From the NCBI GenBank assembly GCA_963724625.1, contig CAVRVO010000006.1, forward strand, positions 1 to 55,890: a DNA stretch of 55,890 nucleotides, read 5' to 3'. Made by a program: the position numbers and the translations under genes. The stretch comes from DATBVX01 sp963724625. GTDB lineage: Bacteria > Pseudomonadota > Gammaproteobacteria > Steroidobacterales > Steroidobacteraceae. Every line of letters begins with the position of its first letter. The stretch's first letter is position 1. This document shows, in pieces, positions 1 to 7,328 of this stretch. The notes beneath the pieces were generated by a model. It was not told where the DNA came from and did not search any database. It saw only the letters and a list, made by a program, of their open reading frames with translations.

Positions 1-1881
1 AGAAGGTTCTCGAGATCCAGGACGTGCGCAAGCGTCTGGAGCATCTGCTCGCTGTCATCGAAGGCGAGATGGACGTGCTGCAGATCGAGAAGCGCATCCG
101 TGGTCGCGTCAAGCAGCAGATGGAAAAGAGCCAGCGCGAGTACTACCTCAACGAGCAGATGAAGGCGATCCAGAAGGAACTGGGCGAGATGGAGGACAGC
201 CCCAACGAGCTGGCCGAACTCGAGCAGAAGATCGCCAAGGCCGGGATGAGCAAGGAAGCGCGTGACAAGGCCAACGCGGAGCTCAACAAGCTCAAGCTCA
301 TGTCACCGATGTCGGCGGAAGCCACTGTAGTGCGTAACTACGTCGACTGGCTGGTGAAAGTGCCGTGGAAGAAGCGCACCAAGGTGCACAAGGACATCGT
401 GCGCGCCGAGAAGTGCTGGACGAGGATCATCTATGGGCTCGAGAAGGTCAAGGAGCGCATCGTCGAATACCTCGCCGTTCAACAGCGCGTGAATACTCTC
501 AAGGGTCCCATTCTGCGTCTCGTCGGTCCTCCGGGTGTCGGCAAGACCTCGCTGGGTCAGAGCATCGCGCGCGCGACCAATCGCAAGTTCGTGCGCATGT
601 CATTGGGCGGCGTGCGTGATGAAGCGGAAATCCGCGGTCATCGGCGGACATACATCGGCTCCATGCCGGGCAAGATCATCCAGAACATGGCGAAGGCATC
701 GGTTCACAACCCGCTCTTCCTGCTGGATGAAGTCGACCAAGATGGCGATGGACTTCCGCGGTGATCCGTCCTCGGCGCTGCTCGAAGTGCTGGATCCGGA
801 GCAGAACTCCTCGTTCAATGACCATTACCTGAAGTTGATTTCGATCTCTCGCAGGTGATGTTCGTCGGCACGGTGATGACATTCCGCCTCCGCTCCTCGA
901 TCGCATGGAAGCGATTCTATTCCGGGCTACACGGAAGACGAGAAGCTCAACATCGCGCGCCGCTACTTGCTGCCTAAGCAGATCAAGAACAACGGGCTAA
1001 AGCCGTCGGAGCTCAAGGTTTCCGACGGTTCGATTCTCGACATGATCCGCTACTATTCGCGTGAGGCAGGCGTGCGCAATCTGGAGCGCGAGATCTCCAA
1101 GATCTGCCGCAAGGCCGTAAAACAGCTGCTGCTCAAGCCTTCCGACAAGGCGATCAATGTCACGCCACGCAGTCTCGACAAGTATCTCGGCGTGCGCCGG
1201 TTCCGTTACGGGAAGGCGGAGGAGGCCGATCACATCGGCCAGGTCACCGGCCTCGCGTGGACGGAAGTGGGTGGCGAGTTGCTGACGATCGAAGCCGCGG
1301 TGGTCGCGGGCAAGGGCAAGCTGATTCACACCGGCCAGCTGGGCGAGGTCATGCAGGAGTCGATCCAGGCCGCCATGACCGTGGTTCGCAGCCGCGCGCA
1401 GGTGCTTGGGCTCGATCAGGACTTCTACCAGAAGAATGACGTGCATATTCACGTACCGGAAGGCGCGACGCCGAAGGACGGCCCGAGCGCGGGCATCGGT
1501 ATGTGCACTGCGTTGGTGTCAGCCTTGACCCGCATTCCAGTCCGCTCCGACGTGGCGATGACCGGAGAAATCACCCTGCGCGGTGAAGTGCTCCCGATCG
1601 GCGGGCTGAAGGAAAAGCTCCTGGCGGCCCATCGCGGCGGCATCACGACCGTTCTGATTCCAGACGAGAACACCAAGGACCTCGTGGAGATCCCGGCCAA
1701 CATCAAGGAAAAGCTGCAGATCAAGCCGGTGAAGTGGATCGACGAGGTGTTGCAGGTGGCGATGCGCAACATGCCGCAACCCGTGGTCGGCACAGAAACC
1801 GAAGCCGCCGAGGGTGAGAAGCCGCGCCTGGTCGCGGCCAGCGATAAGCGCGTGCGGCGGTCCGGGAAACGGGCCCACTGA
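1..1881 (+). CDS. lon: Lon ATP-dependent protease, 5'-truncated and broken by indels
   Basis: Lon is a cytosolic AAA+ serine protease that degrades misfolded and regulatory proteins. The window opens inside the gene; the first in-frame codon is at 3 and the N-terminal substrate-binding part is mostly missing. The AAA+ module shows Walker A GPPGVGKTS near 525-551 and Walker B FLLDEVD near 718-738. The protease domain shows DGPSAG with the catalytic Ser codon at 1486-1488 and the partner Lys in GGLKEK at 1615-1617, spaced 43 residues apart as in the E. coli enzyme. Reading frame changes occur near 735 (extra c), 832 (lost g), about 876 and about 918 (lost g), yet the family sequence continues across all of them. 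I infer sequencing indels rather than a dead gene. The usual neighbour hupB is not found downstream; the tRNA pair follows directly. Confidence 0.95.
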
Positions 1882-1958
1882 AGACGATGGCCGGGCGTCG
1901 TTGAACGACCCGGCCTCTCCCCTTACACTACGCGCCCTCCCAGATCGGCCAGTTGAAT

Positions 1959-2034
1959 GGGTGCTTAGCTCAGCTGGGAGAGCGTCGCCCTTACAAGGCG
2001 AAGGTCGGGGGTTCGATCCCCTCAGCACCCACCA
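1959..2034 (+). tRNA. tRNA-Val (anticodon TAC)
   Basis: Full cloverleaf with encoded CCA. The acceptor arm GGGTGCT (1959-1965) pairs with AGCACCC (2024-2030), followed by discriminator A and CCA (2032-2034). The anticodon stem TCGCC/GGCGA encloses loop CTTACAA with anticodon TAC at 1992-1994. The T loop is TTCGATC. It lies 4 nt before the tRNA-Asp gene, so the two are probably cotranscribed. Confidence 0.97.
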
Positions 2035-2038
2035 AATC

Positions 2039-2115
2039 GGAGCGGTAGTTCAGTTGGTTAGAATACCGGCCTGTCACGCCGGGGGTCGCGGGTTCGAGTC
2101 CCGTCCGCTCCGCCA
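2039..2115 (+). tRNA. tRNA-Asp (anticodon GTC)
   Basis: Full cloverleaf with encoded CCA. The acceptor arm GGAGCGG (2039-2045) pairs with CCGCTCC (2105-2111), discriminator G is at 2112 and CCA at 2113-2115. The anticodon loop is CTGTCAC with GTC at 2073-2075, and the T loop is TTCGAGT. Its 3' end marks the left border of the polysaccharide locus. I found no second copy of the 3' end near the right border at about 35.6 kb. Confidence 0.97.
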
Positions 2116-2254
2116 ACCTCCATGCGACGGTTGCGCCAGCAGGTAATTTCGGCAGAACCAGCGCCGTTCGGTTCGGATGGCTTGGCATCTAGCTGCTGTC
2201 AGCGCAACTGGCTCCAGGTTCAGTACAATCGCGCACTTGTGCTCGGGCATCGAG

Positions 2255-2285
2255 GATAGCGCTGCCTCTGGCAGATACGGCTATC
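2255..2285 (+). promoter_or_regulatory. nested leader hairpin upstream of the first SLBB gene
   Basis: The 225-base gap 2116-2340 has no gene. It holds a nested inverted repeat: outer arms GATAGC (2255-2260) and GCTATC (2280-2285), inner arms CTGCC (2262-2266) and GGCAG (2270-2274) with loop TCT. A TACAAT hexamer at 2224-2229 could be a -10 box, but no good -35 sits 16-18 bases upstream. It may be a 5' leader structure of the SLBB gene; the role is inferred only. Confidence 0.3.
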
Positions 2286-2340
2286 GCGAGGCATGGGGAT
2301 CCGCGTCGCGAGGACGCAACGAAGGGCAACAAGAATTCCG

Positions 2341-5286
2341 ATGCGATTCATTCCAAGGCTCATTCATCCGCTTGTGGCTGGGGCCCTGTTCGCCATCGGT
2401 TGCCTCCAACCCTATTGGGCCGACGCTCAGACTCCGACGCCCAGCGCGGAGGAGTTGGAATTGCTGCGGAACCTGACGCCCGAACAACGGGCGGAGATTC
2501 TTCAGCAAATCTCAGGTCGTGGAGATACGTCCGACGACTCCCGGACGCGTACCGAGCGCGATCAGGAGCGGGAGGACACCTCGCGCGACGATTCGACGCG
2601 GGTGCGTTCGACCGACCGGCGTATCCGGGATCTCACCGAAGAGGAGGAAGAGGAAAATCAGCGCGGCGTGCCGGTGCTCAAGGGCAACGACACTGTCATT
2701 ATTCGAATCGACTTACCGCAAGGACCGCAGAGCCAGACCATAGCACCCGTACAACCCGCCGCTCCTGGCGGACAGAACACCGCACCCCAGGCTCAAGGGC
2801 CGCAGATGGGCGTGGTTCCCGGAACACCGATTCGGGGGACTACTAACCAGCAGCTAACGGCGCAACGTGCGCTCGAACTGTCCGAAGAAGAACGCGAGCG
2901 GCTTGGGAAGCTGATCGAGCTAGTACGATCGCGTAATCCCTACCGACTGTCGCCGGAAGGCGTGTTGCAGCTGCCGGGATTCGCAGACATTCCGCTGGCG
3001 GGGCTGACCGAATTTCAGGCCACCATGCGCCTGCAGGCGGATCCGGAGTTACGTGGTCTCAACATCGCTCTGATTCGTCTTCCACTCAAGAAAATCGGCA
3101 CGGAGGCGCTGAAGCCATTCGGCTACGACCTGTTCGATCACGCCCCGTCGACATTCGCGCCAGTAACGAACATTCCAGTGCCCTCCGACTACGTAGTGGG
3201 GCCCGGCGATGAATTGGAAGTGCAGCTGTATGGTAACCAGAACCGCACGCTGCGACTGGTAGTCGGGCGCGATGGTCGAGTGAACTTCCCGGAACTCGGT
3301 CCCATCAGCGTTGAGGGGCAGCGCTTTACCAACGTGAAGGAAGGAATCGAGTCCCAAGTAGGACGTCAAATGATGGGCGTGCATGCGAATGTGTCCATGG
3401 GTGACACGCGCGCGATCCGCGTGTTCGTCGTGGGCGAAGTCAGACGCCCTGGTTCGTACACGATCAGCGGACTTGGCACCATGGCGTCGGCGCTGTTCGC
3501 GGCAGGCGGTGTCAAGCCGATCGGTTCACTGCGCAACATTCAACTTCGCCGCCAGGGCGCGCTCGTGCGCAGTCTCGACCTTTACGACATGCTGATTCGC
3601 GGCGATACGAAGGATGTCGCGAAAGTCCTGCCGGGCGATGTCGTCTTCGTGCCTCCGGTCGGTCCGACGGTCACCGTGATCGGCGAAGTGCGGCGGCCCG
3701 CGATCTACGAGGTCAAGAAGGATCTCACTACCGTTGCTGACCTCGTCGAACTCGCCGGTGGATTGACGCCGCAGGCGGATACGATGAAAGCGGCGCTGAC
3801 GCGCATTGACGAGAATCAGAAGCGCGTGGTGCTCGAGGTGGAGCTGGCGCCGACTGGGATGCGTGCGCCGACTGCACGCAACGGTGACGTACTGAGCATT
3901 GCGCGACTGAAGCCGACGCTCGATTCAGGCGTGGTGGTCGAGGGGCACGTGTATTCGCCGGCGACCTACGCGTTTCGCGACGGCCTGCGACTATCCGATG
4001 TTATCCGCTCGGTCGACGAGCTCAAGCCTAACGCGGACCTGCACTACGTACTGATTCGGCGCGAGTTGCCAACCAATCGCGAAATCACCGTGATATCGGC
4101 CGATCTCGGCGCGGCGCTCACGCAACCCAAATCCAAGCCCGACCTGTTACTCATGCAGCGCGATCGCATCACGGTGTTCGACCTCGAATCCGGCCGGGAT
4201 CGGATCATCCGACCGCTGATGAACGAGCTGCGCCTGCAGTCCAACCTGGACCGTCCGACGGAGACCGTGAGCGTGGATGGCAAGGTCAAAGTGCCAGGTG
4301 AATATCCACTCGAATCCGGCATGACTGTGAGTGATCTCATCAGGGCCGGTGGCGGTCTGGGCGATTCGGCCTATGGTTCCAAGGCGGAACTGACGCGCTA
4401 TCGGGTGGAAGACGGCGACACGCGTCGAACCGAGCTGATCGAAGTGGATCTGGCCGCGGTGTTGCGCGGCGATGCGGGCGCCAACATAACGCTCTTGCCC
4501 TTCGATAGCTTGAGCATCAAGGAAACCCCCGAATGGGGGAAACAGGAGAACGTGACGCTGACCGGCGAATTCCGCTTCCCGGGCAGGTATTCGATCAGGC
4601 GCGGGGAGACGCTGCGATCAGTCATCGCGCGCGCGGGTGGTCTAAGCGACTACGCATTCGCGGAAGGCAGTGTGTTTACGCGGGAGGAGCTGCGCGAACG
4701 CGAACAGAAGCAACTCGATCTGTTGGCCTCACGCGTGCAGAACGATCTCGGCACGCTCGCTCTGCAAGCAGCGGCGGCGAATCAAGCCGGCGCGGGTACA
4801 GCGCTCACCGTGGGTCAGTCGCTGCTCGAGCAACTGCGGTCCACGAAGGCTGTGGGCCGACTCGTGATCGACTTGCCGCGGGCAATACAGGCGCAGCCTG
4901 GATCCTCGGCGGACATCATTCTGCGAGACGGGGATCGGCTCATTGTGCCGAGATTCCAGCAGGAAGTAACGGTCATGGGTGAGGTGCAGACGACGACCTC
5001 GCACCTGTACGCTGACGAACTCACGCGCGACGACTACATAAGCCAGAGTGGTGGCGTGACGCAGCGTGCGAACGAAAGCAAGATTTATGTAGTGCGTGCC
5101 AATGGAAGTGTGGTCGCGAACGAGGGCGGGCGCTGGTTCAGCCGTGGCGGCGTCGATATCAAGCCCGGAGACACCATAGTTGTGCCGCTCGATACCGAGC
5201 GATTGCCCGCGCTGCCGTTCTGGCAGGCGGTAACGCAGATCCTCTACAACGTGGCCATATCGGTCGCGGCAATCAATTCGTTCTGA
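2341..5286 (+). CDS. giant SLBB-repeat polysaccharide export protein (Wza-like)
   Basis: Likely periplasmic/outer-membrane polysaccharide export protein of the Wza/OPX group. ATG 2341 is preferred over an in-frame start at 2293 because it opens directly with a signal peptide ending ADA|Q near residue 30 (981 aa). A charged, Glu/Arg-rich stretch follows (about residues 60-120). The Poly_export core is near residue 281 (SDYVVGPGDELEVQLYG), then SLBB-type repeats begin near residues 358, 443, 531, 642, 737 and 877, each with a G-V/K-x-x-P-G-x-Y-like start. The C-terminus ends in a hydrophobic segment and NSF. It is far longer than E. coli Wza (about 380 aa), with many more SLBB units. A Cys at residue 22 is a poor lipobox. 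A paralog at 53003-55838 shares the architecture and the NSF end. The frame is intact. Confidence 0.88.
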   Translation: MRFIPRLIHPLVAGALFAIGCLQPYWADAQTPTPSAEELELLRNLTPEQRAEILQQISGRGDTSDDSRTRTERDQEREDTSRDDSTRVRSTDRRIRDLTEEEEEENQRGVPVLKGNDTVIIRIDLPQGPQSQTIAPVQPAAPGGQNTAPQAQGPQMGVVPGTPIRGTTNQQLTAQRALELSEEERERLGKLIELVRSRNPYRLSPEGVLQLPGFADIPLAGLTEFQATMRLQADPELRGLNIALIRLPLKKIGTEALKPFGYDLFDHAPSTFAPVTNIPVPSDYVVGPGDELEVQLYGNQNRTLRLVVGRDGRVNFPELGPISVEGQRFTNVKEGIESQVGRQMMGVHANVSMGDTRAIRVFVVGEVRRPGSYTISGLGTMASALFAAGGVKPIGSLRNIQLRRQGALVRSLDLYDMLIRGDTKDVAKVLPGDVVFVPPVGPTVTVIGEVRRPAIYEVKKDLTTVADLVELAGGLTPQADTMKAALTRIDENQKRVVLEVELAPTGMRAPTARNGDVLSIARLKPTLDSGVVVEGHVYSPATYAFRDGLRLSDVIRSVDELKPNADLHYVLIRRELPTNREITVISADLGAALTQPKSKPDLLLMQRDRITVFDLESGRDRIIRPLMNELRLQSNLDRPTETVSVDGKVKVPGEYPLESGMTVSDLIRAGGGLGDSAYGSKAELTRYRVEDGDTRRTELIEVDLAAVLRGDAGANITLLPFDSLSIKETPEWGKQENVTLTGEFRFPGRYSIRRGETLRSVIARAGGLSDYAFAEGSVFTREELREREQKQLDLLASRVQNDLGTLALQAAAANQAGAGTALTVGQSLLEQLRSTKAVGRLVIDLPRAIQAQPGSSADIILRDGDRLIVPRFQQEVTVMGEVQTTTSHLYADELTRDDYISQSGGVTQRANESKIYVVRANGSVVANEGGRWFSRGGVDIKPGDTIVVPLDTERLPALPFWQAVTQILYNVAISVAAINSF

Positions 5287-5328
5287 TGCTTCGAATTGCC
5301 AGAGGTATCAGTAGTCTGTGCCGATTTG

Positions 5329-5357
5329 TTGACACGGTTCATGGCTCTACCTAGACT
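5329..5357 (+). promoter_or_regulatory. sigma70-type promoter for the nusG-like/marR operon
   Basis: A perfect -35 TTGACA (5329-5334) is followed after exactly 17 bases by TAGACT (5352-5357), a good -10. It sits between the SLBB stop (5286) and the NusG-like gene (5399), with the predicted start of transcription near 5364, next to a perfect palindrome. Strongest promoter candidate I see in the window. Confidence 0.65.
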
Positions 5358-5366
5358 GCAGGTCCC

Positions 5367-5383
5367 CGTTCAATCGTTGAACG
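5367..5383. promoter_or_regulatory. perfect palindrome just after the promoter, candidate operator
   Basis: CGTTCAA-TCG-TTGAACG is a perfect 7-bp inverted repeat at about +4 to +20 of the predicted transcript. Flanking GGTCCCC (5361-5367) and GGGGCCC (5388-5394) can add an imperfect outer stem, so it could be an RNA hairpin instead. The size and place suit a dimeric winged-helix regulator such as the MarR-type protein encoded at 5952; that link is inference. Confidence 0.4.
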
Positions 5384-5398
5384 CATTGGGGCCCGGCC

Positions 5399-5947
5399 TT
5401 GCACGGAACAATCCCGGCGATTTGCAACCTGCAGTCGGTCCTGCGTTGGTTCCTGGTCTTTACGAAGCCGTCCGGCGAGTGCGCGGCGCAAAAGAATCTG
5501 GAGAGGCAAGGTTACCGGGTTTATTACCCGCGCCTGATTCGGCCATCGCTTTATCGCGGCCGTTGGGTCGATCGGGTCGTCTCTCTCTTTCCGCGATACC
5601 TGTTCGTGCAGCTCGACCTCGGATGCCAGTCGATCAGTCCCGTGCGTTCCACCGTCGGTGTCGCCAGTATCGTGCGGTTCGGCCAGGAAACCGCGTTCGT
5701 CCCTGACGGAATCGTCGATGCCCTGTTCTGCAGGGCAGATCCTGAATCGGGTTTACATCGCCTCAATATCCGCCGTCGGTTCCAGCCAGGCTCCCGCGTG
5801 AGCGTAATCGCTGGCGCGTTCGAGGGACTCGAGGGGATCTTCGAGCGTGAAGCCGGGGAGGATCGGGCGGTCATCCTGCTCAAGCTGCTGGGCCGCAATA
5901 CGCCGGTTCTTGTGCGCTCCGGATTCGTCGCTCCAATTACGGCTTGA
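5399..5947 (+). CDS. NusG/RfaH-family transcription elongation factor
   Basis: Specialised NusG paralog, expected to bind RNA polymerase and the non-template strand to suppress pausing and termination in long polysaccharide operons. The NusG N-terminal domain starts near residue 15 (RWFLVFTKPSGE) and continues through the RYLFVQLD strand typical of the family. A KOW-like C-terminal segment follows from about residue 127 (PGSRVSVIAGAFEGLEGIF). Length 182 aa is normal. The start is uncertain: TTG 5399 is the first usable codon, no ATG lies in frame before the domain and no clear ribosome binding site is visible. It follows the promoter at 5329 and lies 4 bases before the MarR-type gene. An ops-like site lies 455 bases downstream of its stop, in the leader of wzz, which supports an RfaH-like role. 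Confidence 0.85.
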   Translation: MHGTIPAICNLQSVLRWFLVFTKPSGECAAQKNLERQGYRVYYPRLIRPSLYRGRWVDRVVSLFPRYLFVQLDLGCQSISPVRSTVGVASIVRFGQETAFVPDGIVDALFCRADPESGLHRLNIRRRFQPGSRVSVIAGAFEGLEGIFEREAGEDRAVILLKLLGRNTPVLVRSGFVAPITA

Positions 5948-5951
5948 ACCA

Positions 5952-6299
5952 ATGCCGACCGACATGCATTACAAGTTGATGCGTCTGCTCGATGCCAATC
6001 CGGGCATGAGCCAACGCGAGGCGGCGCGCAAGCTTGGCGTGAGCCTGGGTAAGGTGAATTACTGCTTGCAGGCCCTGATGCGCAGGGGCTGGATCAAAGC
6101 AAGCAACTTCAAGAACAGCCAGAACAAGGCCGCCTATCTTTACGTGCTCACACCGCGCGGTTTGCAAGGCAAGGCGAGCCTCACGATCGAGTATTTGAAG
6201 CAGAGGATGCGCGAGTACGAAGCACTGCGCATCGAGATCGAGCAAATGCGTCGCGAGTCCGAGGGCGACCACCCCGGAGCAGGCGCGAAGCCTGATTGA
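5952..6299 (+). CDS. MarR-family EPS-associated transcriptional regulator
   Basis: Small DNA-binding protein of 115 aa resembling the EPS-associated MarR family found in exopolysaccharide clusters. A winged helix-turn-helix is visible at about residues 16-48 (SQREAARKLGVSLGKVNYCL and RRGWI), and a charged helical tail rich in Glu/Arg/Met (about residues 80-105) probably forms the dimer interface. ATG 5952 is chosen because the preceding NusG-like gene stops at 5947 and the protein then begins MPTDMHYKLMRLL, typical for the family. The two genes appear cotranscribed from 5329. A likely role is control of this locus; the palindrome at 5367-5383 is a candidate site. The leader of wzz follows directly. 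Confidence 0.85.
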   Translation: MPTDMHYKLMRLLDANPGMSQREAARKLGVSLGKVNYCLQALMRRGWIKASNFKNSQNKAAYLYVLTPRGLQGKASLTIEYLKQRMREYEALRIEIEQMRRESEGDHPGAGAKPD

Positions 6300-6300
6300 T

Positions 6301-6397
6301 GGTGGCGGGCTCTGGTCCCGTCGCCAAAAAAGGGCCTGCGTTGTCCGCACGGCGGGGCGAGTTGAGGGACTTTGGATGTGAGTGGCGAGAAGCCACT
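6301..6397 (+). promoter_or_regulatory. two leader hairpins upstream of wzz
   Basis: The 168-base gap between the MarR gene and wzz has two stem-loops. Stem 1 pairs GGTGGCGGG (6301-6309) with CCCGTCGCC (6317-6325) over a 7-base loop, with two G-T pairs, and is followed by six A, not T, so it is not a simple + strand terminator. Stem 2 is a perfect AGTGGC/GCCACT (6381-6386/6392-6397) with loop GAGAA, 4 bases before the ops-like site. The order hairpin-then-ops recalls JUMPStart leaders. Confidence 0.5.
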
Positions 6398-6401
6398 TGC
6401 A

Positions 6402-6413
6402 GGCGGTAGCGTA
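6402..6413 (+). promoter_or_regulatory. ops element (JUMPStart core) in the wzz leader
   Basis: GGCGGTAGCGTA matches the ops core GGCGGTAGCGT that recruits RfaH in enterobacterial surface-polysaccharide operons. It lies in the untranslated leader, 55 bases before the wzz ATG and after a perfect hairpin. A NusG/RfaH paralog is encoded just upstream, so the match is unlikely to be chance. Function here is inferred from the E. coli model. Confidence 0.7.
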
Positions 6414-6467
6414 CCTGAGTATCGGGATGACGAGTTCACATACAACTAGCATCTTGCAGGTGAGGGC

Positions 6468-7325
6468 ATGACTTCCACTGAGCGCCCACTGGTCAGCGAT
6501 CGTCGCGACGAGATCAACGTTATATCGCTCCTGGAAGTGGCGTGGCGATATCGGGTCTTCATCGCACTGGTCGCTCTCATCGCGGTACTCATCGGGGTGT
6601 ACGCTGCGCTTACGACGCGCCCCGTGTACAGCGCGGAAGTCGTGGTGACCGAGGTCGAGAACGACAATATGGGCGGAGCAGGTTCCCTCGCGGGCCGCTT
6701 TGGCGGGCTTGCGAGCCTTGCTGGCATAACCCTCGCCGGTAATGGGCCATCGCGTGAGGCGCAGGCTGTGCTCAATTCACGATACCTTGCGCAAGAATTC
6801 ATCCGGCGCAACGCCCTGGCTCCCCAATTGACGAAGAAGGCAAAGACGCAATCGCTGTGGTTCGCGGTCCAGCGGTTTCGCGACAAGGTCCTGAAGATCA
6901 CTCAGGAGAAGGAGAAGGGAACCACGAGCGTCGCGATCAAGTGGGACAATCCGAACGCGGCGGCGCGCTGGGCAAACGACTACGTCGCACTCGCGAACGA
7001 GATCGTCCGCACACGCGCTCTCGATGACTCGAGTCGCAATATTCGCTACCTGAAGGAGCAGATTCCCAAGACGGATGTAGTGGAAATTCAACGTGCGCTT
7101 TATGGACTTGTGGAGAACGAGACCAAGGTCAACATGCTGGCGAGCACGCGCAAGGAGTACGCATTTACTGTGGTTGATCCGGCCGTGGCTCCGGAAGAAA
7201 GGGTGTGGCCGCGCCGGGCGCTGATCGTCGTGTCGGGCGGGTTCCTCGGAGGAGTCCTTGGTGTCCTGCTCGCGCTTGCACACAACATGTGGCGCCGGCA
7301 TCGCAACGGTTTGGCGTCGACCTAG
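6468..7325 (+). CDS. Wzz-type polysaccharide chain-length regulator
   Basis: Inner-membrane co-polymerase that sets chain length for Wzy-made polymers. At 285 aa it has the Wzz layout: a short cytosolic N-terminus containing INVISLLEVAWRYR, a first membrane helix at about residues 30-49, a periplasmic region, and a second helix at about 249-270 after a PEERVWPRRALIVV approach typical of the family. There is no C-terminal tyrosine-kinase domain, so it is the Wzz rather than the Wzc form. The start at ATG 6468 has AGGTGAGG upstream as ribosome binding site. It is the first gene after the ops-like leader and is followed 3 bases later by the ABC transporter, implying one transcript. Confidence 0.88.
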   Translation: MTSTERPLVSDRRDEINVISLLEVAWRYRVFIALVALIAVLIGVYAALTTRPVYSAEVVVTEVENDNMGGAGSLAGRFGGLASLAGITLAGNGPSREAQAVLNSRYLAQEFIRRNALAPQLTKKAKTQSLWFAVQRFRDKVLKITQEKEKGTTSVAIKWDNPNAAARWANDYVALANEIVRTRALDDSSRNIRYLKEQIPKTDVVEIQRALYGLVENETKVNMLASTRKEYAFTVVDPAVAPEERVWPRRALIVVSGGFLGGVLGVLLALAHNMWRRHRNGLAST

Positions 7326-7328
7326 GCA

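Noticed and set aside
1..1881. lon as a true pseudogene
   Set aside because: Motifs before and after each break are intact and the indels match the error type elsewhere in the window.
2085..2115. tRNA-Asp 3' end as an attachment site for an integrated island
   Set aside because: I found no repeat of this end near 35.6 kb and no integrase; only the position suggests it.
5226..5236. GGCGGTAACGC, one mismatch from the ops core
   Set aside because: It lies inside the SLBB coding sequence (codons for QAVTQ) and lacks the leader setting and hairpin seen at 6402.
6301..6331. Stem-loop after the MarR gene as an intrinsic terminator
   Set aside because: It is followed by six A rather than T on the + strand, and the opposite strand has no T tract on the right side.
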